The translations under genes and the position numbers were made by a program. Below the pieces are notes generated by a model. It made no database searches. It saw only the letters and a program-made list of their open reading frames with translations, and was not told where the DNA came from. This document shows, piece by piece, positions 1-9,313 of a stretch of 63,374 nt of DNA. Within the stretch, counting starts at the first letter, position 1. The number at the start of each line of letters is the position of its first letter. The DNA is from Bacillota bacterium (GTDB lineage Bacteria > Bacillota > Negativicutes > DSM-13327): assembly GCA_017889585.1 (NCBI GenBank), contig JAGFZX010000018.1, positions 1 through 63,374 on the forward strand, written 5' to 3'.

Positions 1-40
1 CAATTTAACTCCCACCATTCTTGTTTTTTTCATTATACAT

Positions 41-90
41 AAAAATACCCTATCGGGTAGACTTTTTTACATTGTCTATCCGATAGGGTA
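41..90 (-). terminator. Hairpin terminator (possibly also an operator) after the first adaptor gene
   Basis: The arms at 46-62 and 74-90 match at 16 of 17 positions around an 11-nt loop. On the minus strand the stem is followed by TTTTTATG. It sits 50 bases after the stop codon at 139, so it most simply ends the adaptor transcript. Each arm is itself a near-palindrome (TACCCTATCGGGTA and TATCCGATAGGGTA), so paired operator sites for a regulator off the left edge are an alternative. Confidence 0.6.
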
Positions 91-138
91 CATTATAATG
101 TAGAAAATTTGACAGGACTTCTTATGTTATATAAAGTT

Positions 139-1257
139 TCATTCTGCAACAGTAACAGTATCCCCATTCTTAAGCTGATCGATCTGGCTTGTTATCACCA
201 TACTGCCTTGTGGTATAGCTGTTGTGACTTCCCATAAATCTCCGATAGCTTCACCGATCGTAACTTGTTGACGAGCTGCTTTTCCTTCAATAGCAAAGAA
301 AATGAAATACTGCCCTTCTTCGTCACGATGCACAGCTTGGGGAGGAACTGCTATCGTACCAACCTCTTGTCCGGTCGCAATGCGTACAGCAACAGACATT
401 CCTAGTGTTAATATATTCCCTGGCGGCTGTATTGGTTTTATGTGTGCCATAAAAGACGCAATTTGTTTATCTTTTACTTCAGGATAAATGCCAGAGACCA
501 GGCCTACCAGTTGCTGGCCCGCGACCTCTATGACTGCCTGTGAGCCAAGCTGAATAAAATATAACTCCCTTTGCTCCAGCGGCACGATAATCTCAACATC
601 TTGCCCACTACCAAGAGCCATAAGCTCTTGCCCTGCCTGAATCTCACTGTCGACAGTTACTACCCGTCCAGTAATCGTTCCATCAATCGATGCCTGGATC
701 GTAACCGGTCCGCTCAGGTTAGTACTCGTTCTTACAGGTGCTCCCACGCCTTGCTGACTCTGCATGCCTGCTTGAGCCGCCTGAAGGCGGGCTTCTGCAG
801 TTTCCAACTGTTTACGAGCGATTGCACCTTTTTGATAGAGAATTTGATACCGATTATAATCTTTTAGTGCATTTTCATATGCATCTTTTGCTGCCGAAGA
901 AACCTCTACTGACGCAGGACTAGGCGCCGCCATAACTTCACCGCCCCCGCCAGTAATCTCCAGTTTAACCAGGGATTGACCGGCTTTCACTGCCTGACCT
1001 GCGGTTACATAGACATCACTGACACGGCCTGCCCCTTCGCTATAGACAGGAACCATCGTTGCATGTACTGCCGATCCAGCCCGCTCAATGCGCAGTGGTT
1101 TATTAACAATACTGACTGGAGCAACGGTGACAATCACTGGAGTCCGCTGATTGATACGCTGCAGAAAAAAAGGAATCACACCAGCTAAAAGGCCTGTAAG
1201 CACTAATGCTGTGATTATCATCGTCGACTTGCGAAAATTCTGTATAGATACCTGCAT
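139..1257 (-). CDS. Periplasmic adaptor (HlyD/RND membrane fusion protein), orphan
   Basis: This is a membrane fusion protein of the RND/MacA type, which would link an inner-membrane pump to an outer-membrane channel. It has an N-terminal membrane anchor (residues about 12-32), a biotinyl-lipoyl-like half (SEGAGRVSDVYVTAGQAVKAG), a short coiled-coil hairpin with the typical YNRYQILYQKGAIARKQLE segment, then beta-barrel and membrane-proximal domains. I chose the ATG at 1257 because GGAG lies 9 nt upstream; a TTG at 1272 in the same frame has no better site. No pump gene adjoins it: the upstream neighbour is divergent and a terminator-like hairpin follows. It may serve a pump encoded elsewhere. 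Confidence 0.85.
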   Translation of the reverse strand: MQVSIQNFRKSTMIITALVLTGLLAGVIPFFLQRINQRTPVIVTVAPVSIVNKPLRIERAGSAVHATMVPVYSEGAGRVSDVYVTAGQAVKAGQSLVKLEITGGGGEVMAAPSPASVEVSSAAKDAYENALKDYNRYQILYQKGAIARKQLETAEARLQAAQAGMQSQQGVGAPVRTSTNLSGPVTIQASIDGTITGRVVTVDSEIQAGQELMALGSGQDVEIIVPLEQRELYFIQLGSQAVIEVAGQQLVGLVSGIYPEVKDKQIASFMAHIKPIQPPGNILTLGMSVAVRIATGQEVGTIAVPPQAVHRDEEGQYFIFFAIEGKAARQQVTIGEAIGDLWEVTTAIPQGSMVITSQIDQLKNGDTVTVAE

Positions 1258-1467
1258 ATTTGTCATCTCCAATATGAAAGCTTAGCCGTTACTATATTCT
1301 CATGTTTCGAAATTGCCGTCAAGTATTGTTATGATCAACAGATTTTTAAATTTGTGCAGACATAATGTTTCGATTTCCGTTATAATGTAAAATGGTAGAC
1401 AAATAAATCTTAATCCTACAAGCTACCTTTATCTCGTTTATACTGTTTTTAAGGAGGAAACTCAGTT

Positions 1468-2109
1468 ATGACACATCCCACAGAAACTACGTCTGCAAAG
1501 AAAACCACTGTTATCAAAATGCTAACACTCTTCGCACCATGGCGCTTTTTCCTGCTATGTGTGCTGTTCTTATCTACCGCTATACTCTTTGTTCCATTAC
1601 ACCAGCGACCAGCCCTCTCTGCGCAGGCAGCAATAGCAAATGAAGCTCCCCTGCCTGCCACTGCCAGTTTGCCAACGTCAACCCCGATCACCCCTAAACC
1701 GACTGCCAATTTGGCAATAACACCTTCGATTTGGCCTGCCCAAGGAACCGTTACTTCAGGGTTTGGTTGGCGGATTTCCCCATTTGGCGATGGTAATGAG
1801 CTACATCCCGGTATTGATATTGCCTATACCATGGGCGCACCAATAGTGGCCACCGCCGACGGGGAAATCGTAGTGAGCGGCCCGGCCGGTGGCTATGGCA
1901 ATCTAGTGCAAATTGACCACGGAAATAGTATTGCCACACTGTATGGCCATAACTCCCAGCTAGCTGTTACTGTCGGACAGCAAGTCAAGAAAGGACAGGT
2001 TATTGCCTATGCCGGCAGCACCGGCAAAAGCACCGGCCCCCATGTACATTATGAAGTGCGCGTAAACAACACCCCTATTGATCCGATGAAATACCTGGTA
2101 CTGTATTAA
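1468..2109 (+). CDS. M23 (LytM-type) metallopeptidase, membrane anchored
   Basis: This is probably a peptidoglycan endopeptidase or an inactive LytM activator facing the periplasm. There is one N-terminal membrane segment (about residues 26-46), then a low-complexity Pro/Thr/Ala linker, and an M23 domain from about residue 90 to the end. The zinc ligands are visible: HPGID (first His and Asp) and the HVHYE pair near the C-terminus, with YGHNS before it, so the catalytic set looks intact. AAGGAGG lies 11 nt before the ATG. It is transcribed divergently from the adaptor on its left and convergently with the RND pump gene on its right, and appears to be monocistronic. Confidence 0.88.
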   Translation: MTHPTETTSAKKTTVIKMLTLFAPWRFFLLCVLFLSTAILFVPLHQRPALSAQAAIANEAPLPATASLPTSTPITPKPTANLAITPSIWPAQGTVTSGFGWRISPFGDGNELHPGIDIAYTMGAPIVATADGEIVVSGPAGGYGNLVQIDHGNSIATLYGHNSQLAVTVGQQVKKGQVIAYAGSTGKSTGPHVHYEVRVNNTPIDPMKYLVLY

Positions 2110-2150
2110 TAATACTAACGCCAACCCGCCGCACTCTTTTTTAAGATTAT

Positions 2151-5100
2151 CTAATCCTCAATGACTGAATTAGTTTTTTTCATCCTTTGACGCAAATCAT
2201 CCAACAAGGTATACATAACAGGAACTACGACTAAGGTCAGTAGGGTAGATGTTATGAGACCACCAATAATAGCATGGGCCATGGGAGCACGTGTTTCTGC
2301 ACCTGGTCCAACACCTAAGGCCAAAGGTAACATACCAAAAATCATGGCAACAGTAGTCATCATAATGGGACGCATCCGTACAACTGCCGCATCCACTAAG
2401 GCCTGATTCCGTTCTTCACCTTGCTCCATACGCTGTTTCGCAAAGTCTAGAAGCAAAATAGCATTTTTCGTTACGAGCCCCATGAGCATGATAACTCCAA
2501 TTAATGACATCATATTCAAAGTACTATTCCCTAATAACAAGCCAACAATCGCGCCAATGATAGCTAATGGCAAGGCTAACATGATGGCAAAAGGATCTAT
2601 ATAACTTTCAAATTGGGCCGCAAGCACAAAGAAAATGAATAAAACGGCTAATGCTAATGCCATAACAATCCCTGTAAAAGCCTCATTCATTTGGCGTGAT
2701 TGGCCGGTAAATACAAATTTATACCCTTGGGGCAATTTAACGTCCCCTAGTTTCTTATCCAATGCCGTATTGAAATCTCCCAGGGATACATTATTTAAAT
2801 TTGCTGAAATTGTAATTTGATCCAAACGATCATAACGCTTGATGCTTGTAGGGCTTGTGGAGTAAACTGTGTTCGTTACCTGGGACAGGGGGACCATTAC
2901 TGTTTGAGAATTGGCATCTGTATAAGAACTTCCCAAATAAATATTGTCTACATCAGATAAGCTTTTACGATCCTTGGGCGCTAAAATTAGTCTTACATCA
3001 AAAGAATCATTGTCCTCCCTGTATTGATTAATCACAGTACCATTAAACATGGTATATAAGGTGGTAGCGATATTGGAAGTTGATACGCCAAGAGCCGAGG
3101 CTTTATCATGATTTGTCACCAGTTGAGCATCGGGTTTACCAGATTGATAACTAGAAGAAACATCAACAGCACCTGGCACACTTGCTACAAGTTGCTCAAC
3201 TTGCTCAGATATTTCAACAAGGGTATTTAAAGACTCTCCCTGTATAACAAGGGCTATCGGTTTTTGGTCGTCCATACCAGACTTTTTAGAAACACTGACC
3301 TGCGTACCTGGAATTCCACCTAATTTTTCGCGTAAGATCTTAACAATCTGGGCGTCAGTCAACTTTCTTTGACCTTTTGGTGTTAATTTTACCGTAATGC
3401 TAATACTATCACTCTCAGCGACACTATAGGTCAATATGACTTCTGGCAGACTGCGAATGATCGACACCATTTCATCTGCAATGAGTCCTACAGATTGAGG
3501 ACTCATACCCGCATCAACATCCGCCGATATTTTTAATTCAGCACTATCTGAATCAGGAATAAAACTAGAACCAATTAAAGGCAGTAGTGACAAACTAGCA
3601 ATCAATAAAATAGCCACCATGGCCATGATTTTTTTACGATGACTTAAACAAAATCGTAAGAATCTACCATATTTCTTCGTCCATTCATCAAATTTTTGGT
3701 CCCATTGATTCCATTTTTCATCAAACCATGTAATAGCCTTAGACTGTCGGTGAGTTAAATAATTTGCTGATAACATAGGAGTCAAAGTAAAGGCGACAAA
3801 CAAGGATACTAAAACACTCACTGCTACTGTAATACCAAACTGTTTAAAAAACTGACCGATAATCCCTGTCATCATCCCCACTGGTAAAAAAACTGCTACA
3901 AGACTGAAGGTTGTGGCGGTAATCGCCAAGCTAATTTCTGCTGTTCCATCTGCCGCAGCTGTATATTTATCTTTGCCCATTTGTAAATGCCGTACAATAT
4001 TTTCAATGACAACAATAGCATCATCAATCAATATGCCCACTGCTAGAGACAATCCTAATAAAGACATGGTATTCAGGGTAAAATTTAAGGCTTTCATCGC
4101 TAAGAATGTAGTAATAATGGAAGTTGGAATGGCAATAGCTGCAATCATGGTACTGCGCCAATTTCCTAAAAATAAAAAAACTATGGCAACAGCCAAAAAT
4201 CCTCCTATGACGATGTTGAGCAATACATCATTAATTGAATCACTGATGGTTACCGAATTATCTCGTATTACTGTCAATTCAACACCAGCAGGTAACTCTT
4301 TTTTTATTTTTTCAATCTCTTGCTTTACATTGTTCGCCACCGCTACCGTATTGCCACCTGATTGTTTCATAACTTCCAGACCAATGGCTTCTTTATCATT
4401 TAACTTAGTAATCTCAGTCGCATCGACGGTACCATCACTAATAGTTGCAATATTATGTACATACAATTGTACTCCGTTACGCTGAGCAATAGGGAGAGCT
4501 AAAAACTGCTCAGGAGAGGTAACGGCCCCTACTGATCTGATTGTGGTTTCATGTTTACCATCTGTCACTTTACCACCGGGGGTATCTATATTTTCACTGG
4601 TCAAGCTGGTTTTTATTTGAGGAATCGTCAAATTATAAGCGGCTATTTTATCCCTGTCTAGATTGATTTTTATTTCTCGTTCTACATCACCTTTGACAGA
4701 TACAGAGGCAACCCCCGAAACGGCCTCTACTCTTTTAGTGACAAGATCCTTGATGATCGTAGTCAACTCTCGTAAGCTCTGATCTCCTGTAATTGCAAGA
4801 GAAATAATCGGCGTCGCCGATGGATCAAAGCGACTGATGACAGGAGTTTTAGCATCATCTGGTAAGTCACCCGCTATACTACCAACTTTATCACGTACAT
4901 CTTGCGCGGCTGTTCCCGCTGAAGTTTCTAACGTAAATTCAACAATTGTCAGCGACTCTCCTTCAGTAATCGTTGATGAAATATGTTCAACTCCTGATAC
5001 CGCACTCACAGCTTCCTCGATTTTTTTGGTTACTTTAGATTCAATTTGCTCTGGTGATGCACCGTCATAGGTAACGGTGATGCCAACAACTGGAATTTCC

Positions 5101-5219
5101 ACATTTGGGTATTCATCAACATTTAAAGATCTGTAACTAAACATACCTAAAACCACAAGGGCTAAAATAATCACTGTAGCAAATACGGGACGTTTTAAAC
5201 TAATCTCAGTAAGATTCAT
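2151..5219 (-). CDS. RND multidrug efflux pump, HAE1/AcrB family
   Basis: This is the inner-membrane proton-drug antiporter of a tripartite efflux system. At 1022 residues it has the full family length. It shows the duplicated RND architecture: TM1 at residues 10-30, a large periplasmic loop, a TM2-TM6 block with the paired aspartates of the proton relay (GILIDDAIVVIENIVRH), a second periplasmic loop after about residue 550, and a final six-helix block (FVLAAQFESYIDPFAIML). The adaptor gene lies 11 bases upstream, so the two are co-transcribed. A TetR repressor gene adjoins the operon and a palindrome lies just before the adaptor. Substrates cannot be read from sequence. No outer-membrane channel gene follows. 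Confidence 0.95.
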   Translation of the reverse strand: MNLTEISLKRPVFATVIILALVVLGMFSYRSLNVDEYPNVEIPVVGITVTYDGASPEQIESKVTKKIEEAVSAVSGVEHISSTITEGESLTIVEFTLETSAGTAAQDVRDKVGSIAGDLPDDAKTPVISRFDPSATPIISLAITGDQSLRELTTIIKDLVTKRVEAVSGVASVSVKGDVEREIKINLDRDKIAAYNLTIPQIKTSLTSENIDTPGGKVTDGKHETTIRSVGAVTSPEQFLALPIAQRNGVQLYVHNIATISDGTVDATEITKLNDKEAIGLEVMKQSGGNTVAVANNVKQEIEKIKKELPAGVELTVIRDNSVTISDSINDVLLNIVIGGFLAVAIVFLFLGNWRSTMIAAIAIPTSIITTFLAMKALNFTLNTMSLLGLSLAVGILIDDAIVVIENIVRHLQMGKDKYTAAADGTAEISLAITATTFSLVAVFLPVGMMTGIIGQFFKQFGITVAVSVLVSLFVAFTLTPMLSANYLTHRQSKAITWFDEKWNQWDQKFDEWTKKYGRFLRFCLSHRKKIMAMVAILLIASLSLLPLIGSSFIPDSDSAELKISADVDAGMSPQSVGLIADEMVSIIRSLPEVILTYSVAESDSISITVKLTPKGQRKLTDAQIVKILREKLGGIPGTQVSVSKKSGMDDQKPIALVIQGESLNTLVEISEQVEQLVASVPGAVDVSSSYQSGKPDAQLVTNHDKASALGVSTSNIATTLYTMFNGTVINQYREDNDSFDVRLILAPKDRKSLSDVDNIYLGSSYTDANSQTVMVPLSQVTNTVYSTSPTSIKRYDRLDQITISANLNNVSLGDFNTALDKKLGDVKLPQGYKFVFTGQSRQMNEAFTGIVMALALAVLFIFFVLAAQFESYIDPFAIMLALPLAIIGAIVGLLLGNSTLNMMSLIGVIMLMGLVTKNAILLLDFAKQRMEQGEERNQALVDAAVVRMRPIMMTTVAMIFGMLPLALGVGPGAETRAPMAHAIIGGLITSTLLTLVVVPVMYTLLDDLRQRMKKTNSVIED

Positions 5220-5230
5220 ATCTATCTCCT

Positions 5231-6328
5231 CTATTCCTCAATGCGAATTAAATCCCCATTTTTAAGCTTATTGACATTACTTGTAATGACTTTAGCGCCA
5301 GGTTCTAACCCTGTTTTTATCTGAATAGTATCACCGATTACATCGCCTATTTCAATTTGATGACGTACTGCCTTATTAGTTTCTGCCGTAAAAGTATAAT
5401 ACAATCCTTGTTTTTGTATAACAGCTGATTGGGGTACTGTTAGTACCTGTACGGCAGCACCAGTTGACAGCTGGGTCTTAATAAACATGCCCGTTTTTAA
5501 TAATCCACCTGCATTATCAATCTTAATCTTAGTACTAAACATACGATTGGCTGAGCCAGCCTCAGGATTTATTGTATCAAGAATTCCTGGAAATACCTTG
5601 TTTTCATATGTATCCACAGTTACTTCGGCTTTCTGACCAATTGTCACCTTACCTAAATCTTTTTGCTCAATGTTAACTATGGCATACACTTCACTAATAT
5701 CTTGCACCGACATGAGTGAGGTACCTGAAGCAACAACCTGACCGACTGTTGCTGTTACATTCGCAACTACGCCATCAACAGGGGCTGTAATGTTTCCATA
5801 TTCATACTGCTGCTCTGCACTGCTTTGACTGGCAATAGCACTGGCTAACTCAGCTTGAGCAGTACGTAATTTTGCATCATAGGAATCTAAACTTTGTTTA
5901 GCAATGGCATGTTGTGCATATAGTGTTTTATATCGTTCATAATCATTTACTTCTAACTCATATGCAATCTGAGCTTTTGCAACGGCCTGCTCAGCTGTTC
6001 GTACTGCATTTGCCAATTCAACACTTTCCAATTTTGCCAGCACTTGCCCAGCTTGAACCAGCTGCCCTTGTTTAACCAAAACTTGTTCAATGCGCCCTGC
6101 CAGCTTCGCGCTAATGGTCGCCGCTGTTTTTCCTTCAATAGAGCCACTTAACTTTAACTGGGGCACTGCATTTACATACTGTGCTTCTATGACCCTTACA
6201 CTGACCCCTACATTATCTGTTTCTATCTTTATATCTTTGCTATATAACACTCCATTACGAAATAAAATAATCATACCGACAAATAATATCACAGGAATAA
6301 TCCAGTATTTATAGTTGAACTTTTTCAT
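5231..6328 (-). CDS. RND efflux adaptor subunit
   Basis: This is the membrane fusion protein paired with the downstream RND pump. It has an N-terminal hydrophobic anchor (YWIIPVILFVGMIILF), a lipoyl-like segment (ISAKLAGRIEQVLVKQGQLVQAG), a coiled-coil hairpin, and a beta-barrel (GQKAEVTVDTYENKVFPG). An upstream GTG at 6364 would lengthen the protein by 12 residues, but that codon lies inside the palindromic operator, so I placed the start at the ATG at 6328. Its GAGGAG is about 12 nt upstream, rather far. It is the first gene of the operon and its stop is 11 bases from the pump start. Confidence 0.9.
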   Translation of the reverse strand: MKKFNYKYWIIPVILFVGMIILFRNGVLYSKDIKIETDNVGVSVRVIEAQYVNAVPQLKLSGSIEGKTAATISAKLAGRIEQVLVKQGQLVQAGQVLAKLESVELANAVRTAEQAVAKAQIAYELEVNDYERYKTLYAQHAIAKQSLDSYDAKLRTAQAELASAIASQSSAEQQYEYGNITAPVDGVVANVTATVGQVVASGTSLMSVQDISEVYAIVNIEQKDLGKVTIGQKAEVTVDTYENKVFPGILDTINPEAGSANRMFSTKIKIDNAGGLLKTGMFIKTQLSTGAAVQVLTVPQSAVIQKQGLYYTFTAETNKAVRHQIEIGDVIGDTIQIKTGLEPGAKVITSNVNKLKNGDLIRIEE

Positions 6329-6358
6329 GTAAGATACCCACTCCTCTTCATTAGTTTT

Positions 6359-6388
6359 ATACACATTCCGACCAGTCGGTATGTGTAT
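6359..6388. promoter_or_regulatory. TetR-type operator upstream of the RND operon
   Basis: A near-perfect palindrome with 14-bp arms (ATACACATTCCGAC and GTCGGTATGTGTAT, one mismatch) and a 2-bp centre. It lies between the adaptor start and the TetR gene stop, about 30 bases upstream of the adaptor ATG. Its core (ATnCCGnC..) resembles the second palindrome at 7031-7058 by the TetR start, as expected if one repressor binds both. Confidence 0.75.
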
Positions 6389-6428
6389 TTGATAAAAAAT
6401 CCATCCACTGAGTAATTGGTTAACACTT

Positions 6429-7016
6429 CTACTCTACATCAAGTAATTTGCAAAAATTATTCACAATTTGTCTTCTAACATTCCGGTCCTTTGAGAATGC
6501 TCTTGTTAAATTTTGCCCTTGCAACATGGTCCATATAATCATCCCAAGACCCTTCGTATCCAAATCCCCTCTTATTTCCCCTTGCTCTACAGCTCTATGC
6601 ACTTTTTTTTCAATAGCGCTACAAATCTCCAAATGATCCTCATCAATTCGTTGATGAATATGAGGAAAATTCTGCATTACTTCATGTATAAAATTACCAT
6701 CATTAACCAAATTATCTTCTTTTTCAATACCAATTAATATTTTAATATACTGATCCACGCTCTGATCTACGATAATGCTATATAGAATATCACATATTTT
6801 TCTCTCTTCCCTAAATAAATCCATAAATTTTTTCTTTAGATGATCAAATAAAAATTGTACTGCTGCATGTAATAAATCTTCTTTGCTACCGAAATAGTGG
6901 TAAATTCCACCTTTTGTTATTCCAACTTCATTGGCAATATCAATAATCGAAACATATTTATAACCACGCAATAAAAATAAACGTAACGCCGCAACCGTAA
7001 TATTATTTTTCACCAT
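6429..7016 (-). CDS. TetR/AcrR family transcriptional repressor
   Basis: A 195-residue TetR-family regulator. The N-terminal helix-turn-helix is clear (ALRLFLLRGYKYVSI, then IANEVGITKGGIYHYFGSKE, residues about 10-48), followed by an all-helical ligand-binding region without recognisable specificity. It lies immediately upstream of the RND adaptor and pump on the same strand, 100 bases from the adaptor start. Palindromes before its own start and before the adaptor suggest autoregulation plus control of the pump operon. AAGGAGATG overlaps the region just before the ATG at 7016. The ligand is unknown. Confidence 0.93.
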   Translation of the reverse strand: MVKNNITVAALRLFLLRGYKYVSIIDIANEVGITKGGIYHYFGSKEDLLHAAVQFLFDHLKKKFMDLFREERKICDILYSIIVDQSVDQYIKILIGIEKEDNLVNDGNFIHEVMQNFPHIHQRIDEDHLEICSAIEKKVHRAVEQGEIRGDLDTKGLGMIIWTMLQGQNLTRAFSKDRNVRRQIVNNFCKLLDVE

Positions 7017-7030
7017 AAAAACATCTCCTT

Positions 7031-7058
7031 TGCATACCTACCGGACGGTATGTATGCA
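7031..7058. promoter_or_regulatory. TetR-type operator upstream of the repressor gene
   Basis: A palindrome with 13-bp arms (TGCATACCTACCG and CGGTATGTATGCA, one mismatch) around GA. It ends 15 bases before the repressor ATG. Both this and the 6359-6388 site contain the core AT(A/T)CCG ... CGGTAT, which supports autoregulation by the adjacent TetR protein. Confidence 0.72.
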
Positions 7059-7397
7059 TTATCACATAATTGATTATCATTGTCAAGATCTTTACCTTGA
7101 AATTATCTTCACCGATATAGTCACCTATAGTTTGGGCAAACAATATTGTTTTTATTCCGCCTTCATCTCTTATATAGATAAATTTTATCATATTTGTAGA
7201 TTTATGTAATTATTTTGGTTAATTTTCACAATTAATCTGGAAGGATTTTGATATTTATTAACGAAGTAGTAAATATCAATAAGGATTTTTGATATTATCA
7301 GGTAAATATGTAGTTAATTGTAAAACAATATGCAATGATGATGCATTAGTGTCAAAATCACAATATATAAAATTATTCACTAAAGAGGATTAAAACT
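7059..7397. other. AT-rich divergent intergenic region with direct repeats
   Basis: No convincing gene. A 62-codon frame at 7003-7191 overlaps the repressor start and the operator and is rejected. AAGGATTTTGATATT at 7241-7255 recurs, with one inserted T, at 7281-7296. The inverted pair TTGATATTT (7249-7257) and AAATATCAA (7271-7279) lies between. These lie about 100-150 bases upstream of the sensor kinase ATG and could be a regulator site. Confidence 0.4.
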
Positions 7398-8825
7398 ATG
7401 AGAAGTTTCAATCTAGCAACAACATTAAATTTAAAAATAGTTAGCGTTGTTATATTGTTAATGATAACGACTACAACGTATAATCATTGGCTCTCTTTGC
7501 AAGAGGAGAATGAGAAAAATATCAAATATCTTATATCTATTACTGATTTTCTGGTCAATAAAAAACCAGTCAATGCCTTTTCTGAAATTATTACCAGACA
7601 GAGTGCTACTAATGCATCTGTGCAAGATCAAATCTTAGCTTTCAATAAAGAACTCCAACCAATTCTCAAGGATATCCTGCTACCAATAAATATAATTAAA
7701 TTTGGTTTTTATTCCAGACACTATGAGAGCGTTGTTGCCATTGGTCCACAGTTTGATAAGTCGCTACTTATCAGCATCGCCCCCACTCTGGTTAATGAAA
7801 TCTATCAAGGCAATACAGAACAACTATTCGAAAAGAAAAATTCAATTTTATGGCATGGGGCAACTACAATCATCTACATCAAACCCATTGAGGAACATGG
7901 AGTTATCGTTGGCCATGCTTTTGCGTCTATCAACCAGGACTCTGTTTCTTCAGCAATTTGGAAGCGAACAGCAAATACATTTTTAGGTGCATTCCTTATG
8001 CTGTTAGTATGTTTTATTATCTTTCGCGAGTTGTTTGTTAAATTAAAAAAGGACCTTCAGTTATTTGCTGAATCCATACTTTCCGGACATTCCTATGGCT
8101 ATCGTAGTGAAATAGCCGAATTTACCCCGATTCTCAACTATATTAGTGAACAAACCGAACAGATGACTCGCCTGGACAGATTAAACATCATTGGTGAAAT
8201 GGCGGCTGGCATTGCCCATGAAATACGAAATCCGATGACAACAGTAAGAGGCTTATTACAGTTTATAGGTAATAAACAGGAATTCGCCATACAAAAAGAA
8301 AATTTTTCACTGATGATCAATGAACTAGATCGTGCTAACAGCATTATTACGGAATTTTTATCACTGGCTAAAAATAGGGCTATGGAGTTTAGTGAAAATA
8401 ATCTAAATACAATTATATATGATCTTTATCCCTTACTACAGGCTGATGCGTTATGTAACGATTGTGAAATTAAACTTAATTTAAACACGCTTCCTAATGT
8501 ATCTTTAGATCAAAACAGCATCCGTCAGCTTGTTCTTAACATAGTAAGAAACGGACTAGATGCTACGCCCAGCAGCGGTATCATTAACATTAGCACTGAA
8601 TTTATTGACTCAAAAGTACTTTTATCCATAAAAGATTCAGGAGTAGGTATTCCCCTAGAACTCAAAGATAAAATTGGAACACCGTTTTTCACCACCAAAG
8701 AAAATGGTACTGGTCTGGGTTTGGCTATCTGTTACCGAATTATACAACGTCATGCTGCAATATTGAAGGTTGATAGCGAACTAGGAAAAGGGACAACCTT
8801 TACAATCGAATTTAACCATGTCTGA
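7398..8825 (+). CDS. Membrane sensor histidine kinase without adjacent response regulator
   Basis: A 475-residue sensor kinase. TM1 (about 12-28) and TM2 (about 193-212) bracket an extracytoplasmic sensor region of about 160 residues. The HisKA domain contains GEMAAGIAHEIRNPMTTVRG (phospho-acceptor His in AHEIRNP). The ATPase domain shows the N box (LVLNIVRNGLDATP), G1 (KDSGVGIP) and G2 (GTGLGLAI). The next genes, 49 bases downstream, are a TctB-TctA-TctC transporter, so the kinase may sense its substrate, as TctE does for tricarboxylates. No receiver-domain gene is present here, so the partner must be elsewhere. AAAGAGG lies about 10 nt before the ATG. Confidence 0.9.
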   Translation: MRSFNLATTLNLKIVSVVILLMITTTTYNHWLSLQEENEKNIKYLISITDFLVNKKPVNAFSEIITRQSATNASVQDQILAFNKELQPILKDILLPINIIKFGFYSRHYESVVAIGPQFDKSLLISIAPTLVNEIYQGNTEQLFEKKNSILWHGATTIIYIKPIEEHGVIVGHAFASINQDSVSSAIWKRTANTFLGAFLMLLVCFIIFRELFVKLKKDLQLFAESILSGHSYGYRSEIAEFTPILNYISEQTEQMTRLDRLNIIGEMAAGIAHEIRNPMTTVRGLLQFIGNKQEFAIQKENFSLMINELDRANSIITEFLSLAKNRAMEFSENNLNTIIYDLYPLLQADALCNDCEIKLNLNTLPNVSLDQNSIRQLVLNIVRNGLDATPSSGIINISTEFIDSKVLLSIKDSGVGIPLELKDKIGTPFFTTKENGTGLGLAICYRIIQRHAAILKVDSELGKGTTFTIEFNHV

Positions 8826-8874
8826 CATTTCATTAACCATTACAAGATAACTTAAGTAGCAGAGGTGTTTGAAT

Positions 8875-9294
8875 ATGACTGAAAAAATAATCCCCTTTTT
8901 CTTTTTACTAGGAAGCGTTGTTTATCTATGCTTGGCTGGGCAGCTTACATTTGGTACTCTTCAGTCACCTCGATCTGGCTTTTTGCCGATATTAGCAGGA
9001 ATTACTGCCGTGTTATTCGCATTGTTCCTTATATTCAAGCAGTTGCGATCAAAAGAATCTATACCAAAAGAAAATGTTGACTGGACAAAGTTCATTTTTA
9101 TTCTCATTGGTCTGCTCTTTTATATTACAATTTTCAATATTATCGGTTATTTTGCCGCTACCTTCATATTCCTATTTTATTTGTTTAAGATAGCCGATAC
9201 GAAGGGCTGGATCTTTCCCTTTATGATGGCGGCTGGTAGTTCAATAGTATTTTATCTTCTCTTCAAATACTTTTTAGCTGTTACATTACCATAA
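8875..9294 (+). CDS. Tripartite tricarboxylate-type transporter small membrane subunit (TctB)
   Basis: A small integral membrane protein with four hydrophobic segments and the TctB-type early motif LQSPRSGFLPILAGI. It forms the membrane part of a TTT carrier with the TctA-like protein encoded 19 bases downstream. I prefer the ATG at 8875, since AGAGGTG lies 7 nt before it; a TTG at 8869 is too close to that site. The usual tctC-tctB-tctA gene order is changed here to B-A-C, with the kinase gene in front. Confidence 0.88.
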   Translation: MTEKIIPFFFLLGSVVYLCLAGQLTFGTLQSPRSGFLPILAGITAVLFALFLIFKQLRSKESIPKENVDWTKFIFILIGLLFYITIFNIIGYFAATFIFLFYLFKIADTKGWIFPFMMAAGSSIVFYLLFKYFLAVTLP

Positions 9295-9313
9295 AGACTA
9301 GGGAGGTGAGTGG

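Noticed and set aside
2635-4485. Long antisense frames within the RND pump gene
   Set aside because: They are shadows of a highly conserved coding region and have no ribosome sites or family signatures.
7003-7191. 62-codon minus-strand frame upstream of the TetR gene
   Set aside because: It overlaps the repressor start and the operator palindrome, has no ribosome site and no recognisable sequence.
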